A stretch of DNA of 64,000 nt from an uncultured Dysosmobacter sp. Lineage in GTDB: Bacteria > Bacillota > Clostridia > Oscillospirales > Oscillospiraceae. Position 1 is the stretch's first letter, and the number at the start of each line of letters is the position of its first letter. The position numbers were made by a program, and so were the translations under genes. The stretch is from contig CAKSVQ010000001.1 of the NCBI GenBank assembly GCA_934504065.1, positions 1 to 64,000 of the forward strand, in the 5' to 3' direction. The notes beneath the pieces were generated by a model. The model saw only the letters and a list, made by a program, of their open reading frames with translations, had not been told where the DNA came from and ran no database searches. Shown here piece by piece: positions 33,992 through 42,106 of the stretch.

Positions 33992-34597
33992 TCACAGATT
34001 GGAAGCCTTCGCCGCCTCGACGATCAGCTTTGCGCACAGGTCGTAGCCCAGCGCGCCGCTGTCCAGCGTGAGGTGATAGTTGTGGCTGTCGCCCCACTTG
34101 TTGCCCGTATAGTGGTTATAATAGGTGTGGCGGCTGGAGTCCTTTTTGGCCATCAGGTGCTGGATCTCCGTGGCGTTGGTGGTGCCCAGCAGCTCGCTGG
34201 CCCGCACGGCTCGGTGAATATCGTCGGCATGGATGAAAACATTCAGGCTTGCGATCCCCGCTGCCCGCAGGATCTCATCAGCGCAGCGGCCAAGGATCAC
34301 GCAGGGCCCCTTTTGGGCAAGGCGCAGAATGATGGCCTGCTGGACATCGTGGATGACCTCCTGCGTGTCATGGAACTGCAGGCTGGACGCGGAGCAGATG
34401 CTTTTGAGGATGGAATCCGTGCGGGAAACATCCTCGCCCTCGCTTTCGATCAGTTCCGGGTCAAAGCCGCTGGCCTTGGCGGTCTCCCGCACGATGTCCC
34501 GGTCATAAAACTCAATGCCCAGCTCCGTGGCCACCATTTTGCCGATGGTGTGGCCGCCTGCGCCGAACTCCCGGCTGATGGTAATGATCTGATTCAT
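33992..34597 (-). CDS. Cytidylate kinase-like family protein
   Basis: A 201-aa P-loop protein. ITISREFGAGGHTIGK is the phosphate-binding loop of the cytidylate-kinase-like family, and VILGRCADEIL and HTYYNHYTGNKWGD are conserved features. These proteins are about as long as Cmk but diverge in the NMP-binding part, and their substrate is not settled. A paralogue lies at 53947-54537. Expressed from the minus strand with GGGGGGC upstream. Confidence 0.8.
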   Translation of the reverse strand: MNQIITISREFGAGGHTIGKMVATELGIEFYDRDIVRETAKASGFDPELIESEGEDVSRTDSILKSICSASSLQFHDTQEVIHDVQQAIILRLAQKGPCVILGRCADEILRAAGIASLNVFIHADDIHRAVRASELLGTTNATEIQHLMAKKDSSRHTYYNHYTGNKWGDSHNYHLTLDSGALGYDLCAKLIVEAAKASNL

Positions 34598-34723
34598 ACA
34601 TTGCCCCCCTGACCGCCTGCGGCGGCTGATTTTCTACGGTCAGTTTACCACATCCGGCGGCGAGTGACAAGACGGGGGGATTAAAAAAGTGGGGAAGACA
34701 CCTATTCGGCGCGAAGCGGCCTT

Positions 34724-35308
34724 TTATTTCTCCGCCGGGATGCTCTTTTCCAGCATGACCAGCAGCGTGTCGGCCCAGCGGTAGGCGTCGGCGCTCATGG
34801 CGTTCAGCAGTCGGACAAGGCAGGGGTCGGTGGTGCCGTCTGCCGCGCGGGCGTAATTCAGGCCGCTGCACGCCTCGGCGTGGTACCGCTCCCGCAGGGC
34901 TGGGCACCACCGACCGATGTACACCCGCCCGCTCTCCACGCCGGGGCGGTAACATTCCCCGGTGACGAGATAATATACGGCGGCAAGGCGGCGGGCGTGG
35001 CTGAGTTTTCCGGCGGCGATGTCCCGCAGGCGCTGCCGCTCCCACGGCCCGGCCTGCTGGGCAAGGGCCAGATAGTGCCGCCTGTCGCCCAGCGCCTCTT
35101 CCAGAAATCCGGTCAGTACCTCCAGCATTTCGTTGGCCGCCGTGCCCATGCAGCAGGGGTTTTCCTCCGCGCCGGGAAGCTGCGCAGGGGGCTCCGCCGG
35201 GGCAGAGGCGGGCGGATAGGGCTCCAGCGTGGGGGCCACCCGCTGCCAGATGCGGTCATACTGGCGGTAGTCATAGGGCTGGCCGGGGTTCGTGTGCTGT
35301 TGTTCCAT
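34724..35308 (-). CDS. Ferritin-like domain protein
   Basis: A 194-aa protein. After a Pro-rich start with CCMG near residue 53, a four-helix pattern follows: EMLEVLTGFLEEALGDRRHY, LSHARRLAAVYYLVTGE, ERYHAEACSGLNYA and SADAYRWADTLLVMLE. The Glu and His spacing recalls ferritin/rubrerythrin-like diiron bundles, but not every ligand can be placed, so metal binding is inferred. No partner gene is obvious. Confidence 0.6.
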   Translation of the reverse strand: MEQQHTNPGQPYDYRQYDRIWQRVAPTLEPYPPASAPAEPPAQLPGAEENPCCMGTAANEMLEVLTGFLEEALGDRRHYLALAQQAGPWERQRLRDIAAGKLSHARRLAAVYYLVTGECYRPGVESGRVYIGRWCPALRERYHAEACSGLNYARAADGTTDPCLVRLLNAMSADAYRWADTLLVMLEKSIPAEK

Positions 35309-35422
35309 TGTGGTCGCCTCCTTTTCTCCCCAGTCTATGCGCGGCGGGCCGCAGCCGTCCCGCCTGCGGGCTGGTTTTTCCGAAAAGTGGGCAAAATAAC
35401 CCTAAAACCCGCCGGGGAATCA

Positions 35423-35451
35423 TTGCATTTTCCCGCCGCCTCTGCTAAAAT
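35423..35451 (+). promoter_or_regulatory. Promoter of the suf pair
   Basis: TTGCAT (35423-35428), 17-nt spacer, TAAAAT (35446-35451), 42 nt before the sufC start; AAAGGAGG precedes the ATG. Confidence 0.6.
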
Positions 35452-35492
35452 AGACAGGCTATGAACTTTTTCCCCTAAAGGAGGTTCCCATT

Positions 35493-36233
35493 ATGCTGGA
35501 ATTGCAGCACATCAGCTACGCCGTGGAGGAAGACGGCGGGCAGCTTGGCATTTTGAACGATATTTCCCTCACCATCGGCGACCATCGGCTGGTGGTCTTT
35601 ACCGGGCCCAACGGCGGCGGGAAGACCACGCTGGCCAAGGTCATTATGGGCCTTGTGAAGCCCACTGCGGGCCGCATCCTCTGGAACGGACAGGATATTA
35701 CCGACCTCGGCATCACCGAGCGGGCGCGGCTGGGCGTGAGCTACGGGTTCCAGCAGCCCCCCCGCTTCAAGGGGCTGACCGTCCGCGACCTTTTGACGTT
35801 GGCCTCCGGCGACAAGCAGCTCTCCAAGGACAAGTGCTGCCAGTACCTCACCCGGGTGGGCCTGTGCGCCAACGATTATCTGGACCGGGAGGTGGACGTG
35901 TCCCTCTCCGGCGGCGAGGTCAAGCGCATTGAGATCGCCACCATTTTGGCAAGAAACAGCCAGCTGATGATCTTCGACGAGCCGGAGGCCGGGATCGACC
36001 TGTGGTCCTTCGCCCGGCTGACCGAGACCTTTGAGCAGATCCACGCCGCCGGAAGCGCCACCATGATCATCATTTCCCATCAGGAGCGCATCATCTCCCT
36101 TGCGGACGAGGTTATTGTGGTGGGCGACGGCACCATCCGCCACCGGGGCACGGCGCAGGACATCCTGCCGAAAATTCTGGCGGACACACTGGGCACCTGC
36201 CCGGTACTGACGAAAGAGGTGAAGGCACAATGA
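35493..36233 (+). CDS. sufC: Fe-S cluster assembly ATPase SufC
   Basis: A 246-aa ABC ATPase: Walker A GPNGGGKTT (about residues 39-47), SLSGGEVKRIEIA signature, and Walker B LMIFDEPEAGIDL. The VKRIEIA after LSGGE and the EPEAGIDL tail are SufC-specific rather than transporter-like. It drives Fe-S scaffold remodelling with the SufB/D-like protein encoded next (4-nt overlap). Confidence 0.9.
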   Translation: MLELQHISYAVEEDGGQLGILNDISLTIGDHRLVVFTGPNGGGKTTLAKVIMGLVKPTAGRILWNGQDITDLGITERARLGVSYGFQQPPRFKGLTVRDLLTLASGDKQLSKDKCCQYLTRVGLCANDYLDREVDVSLSGGEVKRIEIATILARNSQLMIFDEPEAGIDLWSFARLTETFEQIHAAGSATMIIISHQERIISLADEVIVVGDGTIRHRGTAQDILPKILADTLGTCPVLTKEVKAQ

Positions 36234-37156
36234 TGGAAAACGAGATCGACCGCGAGCTGCTGGAAAAGATCGCGGATATGCTGGGCAAGCCCGTGGGGGC
36301 CTTCAACATCCGCAAGGACAGCGGCTGCGACGGCCGCCAGAGCACCGAGCACATCCAGATCACCGGAAAGACCGACGGCAAGTCCGGCATCGACATCCGC
36401 GTGAAGGACGGCACCGTGGGCGAAAGCTGCCACATCCCCGTCATCATTACCAAGCCCGGCATCGAAGAGATGGTCTATAACGATTTTTACATCGGGGAGA
36501 ACTGCGATGTGCACATCGTTGCAGGCTGCGGCATCCACAACTGCGGCAATGAGACCAGCCGCCACGACGGCGTGCATACCTTTTATGTGGGAAAACACTC
36601 CCATGTGAAATACACGGAAAAGCACTACGGCGAGGGCGACGGCAAGGGCGGCCGCATCATGAATCCCCAGACCATCGTGTATCTGGAGGAGGGGGCCTCT
36701 ATCCAGATGGAGACCACCCAGATCCGGGGCATCGACTCCACCAAGCGGGACACGAAGATCGTCTGCGGCAAGGACGCCGAGGCCGTCATCACCGAGCGGC
36801 TGCTGACCCACGGCGATCAGGTGGCCGAAAGCGACATGGAGATCGTGCTGAACGGCGAGGGCTCCCGGGGGCGGGTGATCTCCCGCTCCGTGGCGCAGGA
36901 CCAGTCCAGTCAGGTGTTTTATCCCCGGATGGTGGGCAACGCCCAGTGCTTCGGCCATGTGCAGTGCGACTCCATCATCATGGGCTCGGCCAAGATCAAA
37001 TCCATTCCCGCCATCACCGCCAACTGCACGGAGGCCCAGCTTGTGCATGAGGCCGCTATCGGCAAGATCGCGGGCGACCAGCTTTTGAAGCTGGAAACGC
37101 TGGGGCTGACGGAGGAAGAGGCCGAGGAGTGCATCCTCAAGGGCTTCCTTGCCTGA
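36230..37156 (+). CDS. SufB/SufD-like Fe-S scaffold protein
   Basis: A 308-aa protein with the SufBD right-handed beta-helix fold: many short strands, HDGVHTFYVGKHSHVKYTEKHYGEG, and a C-terminal helical cap with TEAQLVHEAAIGKIAGDQLL. It is much shorter than canonical SufB (about 470 aa) and SufD (about 420). With only one scaffold gene beside sufC it matches the minimal two-component SUF-like layout (SMS type) of anaerobes. AGAGGTG precedes ATG 36230. Confidence 0.83.
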   Translation: MMENEIDRELLEKIADMLGKPVGAFNIRKDSGCDGRQSTEHIQITGKTDGKSGIDIRVKDGTVGESCHIPVIITKPGIEEMVYNDFYIGENCDVHIVAGCGIHNCGNETSRHDGVHTFYVGKHSHVKYTEKHYGEGDGKGGRIMNPQTIVYLEEGASIQMETTQIRGIDSTKRDTKIVCGKDAEAVITERLLTHGDQVAESDMEIVLNGEGSRGRVISRSVAQDQSSQVFYPRMVGNAQCFGHVQCDSIIMGSAKIKSIPAITANCTEAQLVHEAAIGKIAGDQLLKLETLGLTEEEAEECILKGFLA

Positions 37157-37159
37157 CGC

Positions 37160-37188
37160 TTGCACAATGCCGCAGGGGAGGGTATAAT
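37160..37188 (+). promoter_or_regulatory. Promoter of the beta-helix gene
   Basis: TTGCAC (37160-37165), 17-nt spacer, TATAAT (37183-37188), 69 nt before ATG 37258. Confidence 0.65.
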
Positions 37189-37257
37189 ACCCCCTGAAAA
37201 CGCGGCGCTTCCCAAGGCGGAGTGTTTCCGCGATCTACAAAACCGGGAGTGTTGTTT

Positions 37258-37920
37258 ATGGAACTGCAAACTGCTGCCCTGCTGGACCTGACCCACACGC
37301 TGGCAGGGGATTATCTTGCCCAATTCACTTATCCGTGGCAGGCGCTGGACGGCATCAAGGACTTCATTTTGGCCCTTGGCCCCACGCTGCCCAAAGAAGA
37401 ATATGACGAGACCGCCCCCCATGTCTGGGTGCACAAAACGGCCAAGGTCTTCCCCTCGGCCTCTCTGGGCGCGCCCTGCATCATCGGGCCGGAGACGGAG
37501 GTGCGCCACTGCGCTTTCATCCGCGGCAGCGCACTGGTGGGCGCGCACTGCGTGGTGGGCAATTCGGTGGAACTGAAAAACGTGATTTTGTTCGACAATG
37601 TGCAGACCCCCCACTATAACTATGTGGGCGATTCCATTCTGGGCTACAAGAGCCACATGGGCGCGGGGTCCATCACCTCCAACGTCAAGTCTGACAAAAC
37701 GCTGGTGGTGGTGCGCAGCGGAGACGAGCGGCTGGAGACCGGGCGCAAGAAGTTCGGCGCCATTTTGGGCGACCATGTGGAGGTGGGGTGCAACAGCGTG
37801 CTCAACCCCGGCACGGTCATTGGCCGGGGCACCAGCGTGTATCCCACGTCCTCTGTCCGGGGCGCGATCCCGGCGGAGAGCATCTTCAAGGCGCAGGACG
37901 ATATTGTCAGGCGGAAGTGA
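37258..37920 (+). CDS. GlmU-like left-handed beta-helix protein
   Basis: A 220-aa protein made mostly of hexapeptide repeats (HKTAKVFPSASLGAPCIIGP onward), closely following the C-terminal acetyltransferase part of GlmU but without its uridylyltransferase domain. It probably acts as a trimeric acyl- or nucleotidyl-transferase-like protein on sugars. ATG 37258 follows GGGAG; the longer frame has no ribosome site. It is followed after 4 nt by another hexapeptide transferase gene. Confidence 0.78.
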   Translation: MELQTAALLDLTHTLAGDYLAQFTYPWQALDGIKDFILALGPTLPKEEYDETAPHVWVHKTAKVFPSASLGAPCIIGPETEVRHCAFIRGSALVGAHCVVGNSVELKNVILFDNVQTPHYNYVGDSILGYKSHMGAGSITSNVKSDKTLVVVRSGDERLETGRKKFGAILGDHVEVGCNSVLNPGTVIGRGTSVYPTSSVRGAIPAESIFKAQDDIVRRK

Positions 37921-37924
37921 AGAA

Positions 37925-38524
37925 ATGACCGAGTGGGAAAAGCTGCAAAGCGGGCAGGTCTATAACGATTTTGACGAGGACCTGTTCCAGCGGCGGATCG
38001 CGGCGAAAAAGCTGTTCCGGGCCTATAACCGCACAGAGGATGAAGAGACGGCGCTCCGCCGTGACCTACTGGAGCGGCTGCTTGGCCGGGTGGGAAAAAA
38101 CGTCTGGATCGAGCCGGACTTTCGCTGCGAGTTCGGGAAAAATATCGTGATCGGGGATGATGTGTACATCAACTTCGGCGCGGTGATCCTGGACTGCGCG
38201 GAGGTCTCCATCGGCGCGAACACCCTGATCGGGCCGAACCTTGGCATCTATCCGGTGAACCACGCCTTAGACCCGGAGGAGCGGGCCCACGGCGGATGCG
38301 TCAGCGCTCCGGTCCATATCGGAAAGGATGTCTGGTTGGGCGGCGATGTAAAGATTCTGGCAGGCGTGTCCATCGGCGACGGGGCGGTGATCGGCACGGG
38401 CAGCGTGGTGACGAAAAGCATCCCCGCCCGCGTGGTCGCGGTGGGCAACCCGTGCCGGGTGCTGCGGCCCATCACGGAAGAGGACAGGCTGGGCTATTTC
38501 CGGCGGCGGAAACCGAATGTCTGA
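37925..38524 (+). CDS. Sugar O-acetyltransferase (maltose/galactoside acetyltransferase family)
   Basis: A 199-aa LacA/Maa-type protein. The N-terminal helical part (EKLQSGQVYNDFDEDLFQRR) is the Mac domain, followed by hexapeptide repeats with NFGAVILDCAEVSIG, the catalytic-His loop PVNHALDPEERAHG, and IGKDVWLGGDVKILAGVSIG. It transfers acetyl from acetyl-CoA to a sugar 6-OH. Terminator hairpin 13 nt downstream. Confidence 0.85.
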   Translation: MTEWEKLQSGQVYNDFDEDLFQRRIAAKKLFRAYNRTEDEETALRRDLLERLLGRVGKNVWIEPDFRCEFGKNIVIGDDVYINFGAVILDCAEVSIGANTLIGPNLGIYPVNHALDPEERAHGGCVSAPVHIGKDVWLGGDVKILAGVSIGDGAVIGTGSVVTKSIPARVVAVGNPCRVLRPITEEDRLGYFRRRKPNV

Positions 38525-38536
38525 TCCAATCAACAG

Positions 38537-38581
38537 AAAAGCTCCGGCATCTGTCCCAAACGGGCAGATGCCGGAGCTTTT
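38537..38581. terminator. Bidirectional terminator hairpin
   Basis: A 17-bp stem, AAAAGCTCCGGCATCTG with CAGATGCCGGAGCTTTT, between the convergent acetyltransferase and glycosylase genes. Confidence 0.88.
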
Positions 38582-38589
38582 TGTGTATT

Positions 38590-39162
38590 TTACGCGATGG
38601 TGCCGGGGCAGAGCTCCCGAATTTTGGCCTGAATGGACTTCAGGTCCTCGAAGGTCTCGGGCCGCTTGCTGTCGTCCCGCAGCAGCGCGGCGGGGTGATA
38701 GATGGCGGTCATCTGCACACCGTTCCGGGTGAACCACTGGCCATGCTCGCTGGTGATCTTGAAATCCTCTTTGATGATGACCTTGGCGGCGATGCGGCCC
38801 AGACACACGATCAGCTTTGGCCGCAGCAGCGCCGCCTGCCGCCGGAGATAGCCGATGCAGGCGTCCTGCTCCACGTTCAGGGGGTCGCGATTTTGGGGCG
38901 GGCGGCATTTGACCACATTGGCGATATAAACCTTGGTGCGGTCAAGGCCGATGATCTCCAGCATATCGTCCAGCAGCTGGCCGCCCCGGCCCACAAAGGG
39001 GATGCCCTGCTCGTCCTCGTGCTGGCCGGGGCCTTCGCCGATGAGCATGATCTCCGCCGTCTCCGACCCGTCGCCAAAGACCACGTTGGTCCGCTTTTCC
39101 GCCAGTGCGCAGTTCTGGCAGTGCAGGCACTCCTGCCGCAGGGTCTCCCAGCTGTCTTCCAT
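38590..39162 (-). CDS. Uracil-DNA glycosylase, family 4 type
   Basis: A 190-aa protein. CLHCQNC and further cysteines (VVKCRPPQNRDP and CIGYLRRQ) match the [4Fe-4S]-binding set of family 4 UDGs; GEGPGQHEDEQGIPFVG is the active-site/uracil-binding motif and AIYHPAALLR the C-terminal one. It removes uracil from DNA. ATG 39162 follows GGAGG; a much longer frame upstream is a GC-rich extension. Confidence 0.87.
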   Translation of the reverse strand: MEDSWETLRQECLHCQNCALAEKRTNVVFGDGSETAEIMLIGEGPGQHEDEQGIPFVGRGGQLLDDMLEIIGLDRTKVYIANVVKCRPPQNRDPLNVEQDACIGYLRRQAALLRPKLIVCLGRIAAKVIIKEDFKITSEHGQWFTRNGVQMTAIYHPAALLRDDSKRPETFEDLKSIQAKIRELCPGTIA

Positions 39163-39272
39163 GGAAATTCCTCCTGTTTCACGATAAATCTGCCAGCGCC
39201 GCGCCGGAATACCCCGCCGCCTTTCGGACACACTGAAAAAAGTGAAAAATCTTGAAAAGAGGGGGGGAGCGT

Positions 39273-39788
39273 ATGGCCCGCTGGCTCTGGATATTCTGGT
39301 TTTACAGCTTCGCTGGCTATTGCCTTGAAAAGCTGTTCGCGGCGGCGACCTGCGCCCCGAACCAGACGAGAAAGTGCTTTCTCGTTCTGCCGCTGTGCCC
39401 GGTATACGGCCTTGGCATGGCGGCGGTGCTGGCGCTGCCCGTGCGCGGCGCCGTGTGGACGGCGCTGTGGGGCGGCGCGGCGGCCACGGCGGTGGAATAC
39501 GGCTATCACTGGGCCTGCGAGAGACTGCTGGGCGTTGCTTTCTGGGATTACCGCCGCATTCCCGGCAATCTCCATGGCCGGGTCTGCCTTCCGTTTTCCG
39601 CCGCCTGGGGTGTGCTGGCATCGCTTGCCGTCTTCACGGTGCAGCCGTGGGTAGAGAGATTGCAGGTGCCGTGGCAGGTGACGTATGCCCTTTTGCTGGC
39701 GTTCACCGCCGACGCAGTATGCACCGTCTACTTCCTGCGGGCCACCCATGACCCGACCGCGCTGGGCTGGGGGATTCACACCACCTGA
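39273..39788 (+). CDS. Putative ABC transporter permease-like membrane protein (DUF1113/CmpB type)
   Basis: A 171-aa protein with about five membrane helices. WLWIFWFYSFAGYCLEKLF opens it, and WDYRRIPGNLHGRVCLPFSAAWG is the conserved core of the PF06541 (ABC_trans_CmpB) family. ATG 39273 lies behind AGGGGGGGAG. Its last 13 nt overlap the convergent methyltransferase gene. The name 'permease' is historical; no ATPase gene is near. Confidence 0.75.
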   Translation: MARWLWIFWFYSFAGYCLEKLFAAATCAPNQTRKCFLVLPLCPVYGLGMAAVLALPVRGAVWTALWGGAAATAVEYGYHWACERLLGVAFWDYRRIPGNLHGRVCLPFSAAWGVLASLAVFTVQPWVERLQVPWQVTYALLLAFTADAVCTVYFLRATHDPTALGWGIHTT

Positions 39789-41005
39789 AAAAGATAGAAT
39801 TTCAGATAACTCGTCTCGTCCACGCCCCAGAGAATGGGGTGGTCGCAGCTTTGCTGCCGGGCCTCGATCTGCCGCAGCTGCACCCCGGCGTCCTTGGCGG
39901 CGTCATGCAGCATGGCGACGAATTTTTCCTCCGTTGCGAAGTGGGAGCAGGAGCAGGTGGCCAGATACCCGCCCCGGGGCAGCAGGCGCATGGCGCGGTA
40001 GTTGATCTCCTTATACCCGCTGATGGCGTTGGCCACGGTTTTGCGGCTTTTGGTAAAGGCCGGGGGGTCGAGGATGATAAAGTCGTATTTCGCGGGCTCC
40101 TTTTCCAGCGCCGGAAGCAGGTCGAACACGTTGGCGGCCACGCAGTCCATGCGGTCAGATACGCCGTTGCGCGCCGCATTGGCCCGGGCCATTTCCACGG
40201 CGGATTCCGACACGTCCACCGCCGTCACGTGTTTGGCACCGCCCATGGCGGCGTTGAGGGCAAAGGAGCCGGTGTGGGTGAAGCAGTCCAGCACGGTCTT
40301 GCCCCGGGCAAGGCGGCCCACCGCCCGGCGGTTGTATTTCTGGTCCAGAAAGAAGCCGGTCTTCTGGCCGTTTTCCACATCCACCAGATAGCGGATGCCG
40401 TTCTCCACGATCTCCACCACCGGGCTTTCCGGCACGGTCTCGCCGGGCAGGGGGAACCACCCCTTGTACTGGGTCAGGCCCTCCTTTTCCCGCAGGGCCA
40501 CGTCGTTGCGCTCGTACACGCCGCGGATGGGCTGGCCGTCCTGACGCAGAATGTCTGCCAGCGCGGGCAGCAGCATGGCCTTGATGCCCTCCATCCCCAC
40601 GGAGAGCACCTGCACGCTGAGCAGGTCGTGGAACTTGTCCACTGTCAGGCCGGGGAAGGCGTCCGCCTCGCCGAAGATCACGCGGCAGCAATCCAGATCG
40701 GCCTCGTCCATCACGCTCTTGCGGTAGTCCCACGCCCACTGGAGCTTGCGGCACCAGAAGGCTTCGTCAAAGCGGTCGTTGGCGTTGCGGGAGATCAGCC
40801 GCACCCGAATTTTGGATTGCTGGGAAAGGAATCCTGTGCCAAGATAACGGCCTTTTTTGCTTACTATATCCACCAATTTCCCGTTTTCCGGCGTTCCCTC
40901 CACAGAGAGCACCTCGGCGTCATAGACCCACGGGTGCCCCCGGAGAATGGCGGCCTCCGCCTTGGGCGTGACGGTAAAACGGGGATAGGGACGGTCGGTT
41001 TTCAT
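39776..41005 (-). CDS. rlmI: rRNA large subunit cytosine-5 methyltransferase (RlmI family)
   Basis: A 409-aa protein: an N-terminal PUA-like domain (RFTVTPKAEAAILRGHPWVYD) and a Rossmann methyltransferase domain with LDCFTHTGSFALNAA (SAM motif), ILDPPAFTKS and TCSCSHF (catalytic cysteine). RlmI makes m5C1962 in 23S rRNA. ATG 41005 is behind GGAGGAACTGCG. Alternative target bases cannot be excluded. Confidence 0.86.
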   Translation of the reverse strand: MKTDRPYPRFTVTPKAEAAILRGHPWVYDAEVLSVEGTPENGKLVDIVSKKGRYLGTGFLSQQSKIRVRLISRNANDRFDEAFWCRKLQWAWDYRKSVMDEADLDCCRVIFGEADAFPGLTVDKFHDLLSVQVLSVGMEGIKAMLLPALADILRQDGQPIRGVYERNDVALREKEGLTQYKGWFPLPGETVPESPVVEIVENGIRYLVDVENGQKTGFFLDQKYNRRAVGRLARGKTVLDCFTHTGSFALNAAMGGAKHVTAVDVSESAVEMARANAARNGVSDRMDCVAANVFDLLPALEKEPAKYDFIILDPPAFTKSRKTVANAISGYKEINYRAMRLLPRGGYLATCSCSHFATEEKFVAMLHDAAKDAGVQLRQIEARQQSCDHPILWGVDETSYLKFYLFQVV

Positions 41006-41099
41006 CGCAGTTCCTCCTGCTGTGTAAAAGATGATAGGTGTATTGTAGCACATTTTTTTCCGCCGCGCCATAGAATCCACTAAAGAAGGAGGGATTCTC

Positions 41100-41840
41100 A
41101 TGCCAATCATTTATCTCAGTCCGTCCACGCAGGAGTGGAACGCCTACGTCACCGGAAGCGGCTCGGAGGAGTACCAGATGAATCTGATCGCGGATGCGCT
41201 GGTGCCGTACCTTGTGTCCAACGGCATCCGCTATACCCGCAACACCCCGGAGATGACTGCCGCCACCTCCATTGCGCAGGCCAATCAGGGCTATTACGAT
41301 TTTTATCTGGCGCTGCACTCCAACGCCGCGCCGGAGGGGCGCTATGGGCAGGAGCGGGGCATCCTCGCCTTTTATTATCCCGGCAGCGCCGAGGGCCAGC
41401 GGGGTGCGGAGCTGATCGCCGAGGAGCTGCGGAAGATCTATCCCCTGCCGGATAAGGTCGCCACCCGCTCCACCACCGCGCTGGGGGAGGTGCGCCGCTC
41501 CCGGGCCCCGGCGGTGCTGGTGGAGATCGGGTATCACGACAACTATGCCGACGCCGTGTGGGTGGAGGGGCACACGGATGACATCGCCCAGCAGCTGGCC
41601 CGTGCCCTGACCCGCCTGTTTGGCCTGCCGTTTATTTATCCCATGGACCCGGTGGGCGGCACGGTGACGGTCAGTTACGGCACGCTGAATCTCCGCAGCC
41701 GCCCCTCTTCCGACGCACAGGTGCTGGCCAACCTGCCCAACGGCGCGGCCGTCACCGTCTACGGCGAGTGGCAGGGGTGGTATGTGGTACATTATGGAGA
41801 TCAGGTCGGGTACGCCGCTGCGGCGTACATCGACACATGA
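41100..41840 (+). CDS. N-acetylmuramoyl-L-alanine amidase with SH3b domain
   Basis: A 246-aa protein: an Amidase_3-type domain (1-180) and a C-terminal bacterial SH3 domain (about 188-246; YGTLNLRSRPSSDAQVLANL). The catalytic region has LALHSNAAPEGR (zinc His) and VLVEIGYHDN (general-base Glu), but the usual first-His motif is replaced by LSPSTQEWN. No signal peptide is seen, unlike exported CwlC-type amidases, so release may depend on lysis, sporulation or another route. AAGGAGGG precedes ATG 41100. Confidence 0.82.
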   Translation: MPIIYLSPSTQEWNAYVTGSGSEEYQMNLIADALVPYLVSNGIRYTRNTPEMTAATSIAQANQGYYDFYLALHSNAAPEGRYGQERGILAFYYPGSAEGQRGAELIAEELRKIYPLPDKVATRSTTALGEVRRSRAPAVLVEIGYHDNYADAVWVEGHTDDIAQQLARALTRLFGLPFIYPMDPVGGTVTVSYGTLNLRSRPSSDAQVLANLPNGAAVTVYGEWQGWYVVHYGDQVGYAAAAYIDT

Positions 41841-41918
41841 CCCGCGAGCCGCCGGGTGCAGCCCGGAGCGCCGCTTGCGGCGCGGGGCAGAGAATTTCAA
41901 CTTTCAGGAAATGAAGGC

Positions 41919-41947
41919 TTGACACTGGCCCTGCAAACGATTAAACT
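41919..41947 (+). promoter_or_regulatory. Promoter of rny
   Basis: TTGACA (41919-41924), 17-nt spacer, TAAACT (41942-41947). A leader of about 150 nt follows, with a CCGGTGAC/TTCACCGG hairpin (42018-42036) and an ACTGGC/GCCAGT hairpin before AGGAGG (42090-42095). Confidence 0.7.
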
Positions 41948-42106
41948 AAAAACGGATGATTATCGGCAGGCGTAGGGGCGTCTGTCGGTCGTTTTCTGAT
42001 GTGAAGAACAAGCGAAAGCCGGTGACTTTTCACCGGGAACACATACTGGCAGCCCTATGGGCCGGGCCAGTAACACGATACCGAAAGACAGGAGGAAGCA
42101 AGCACC

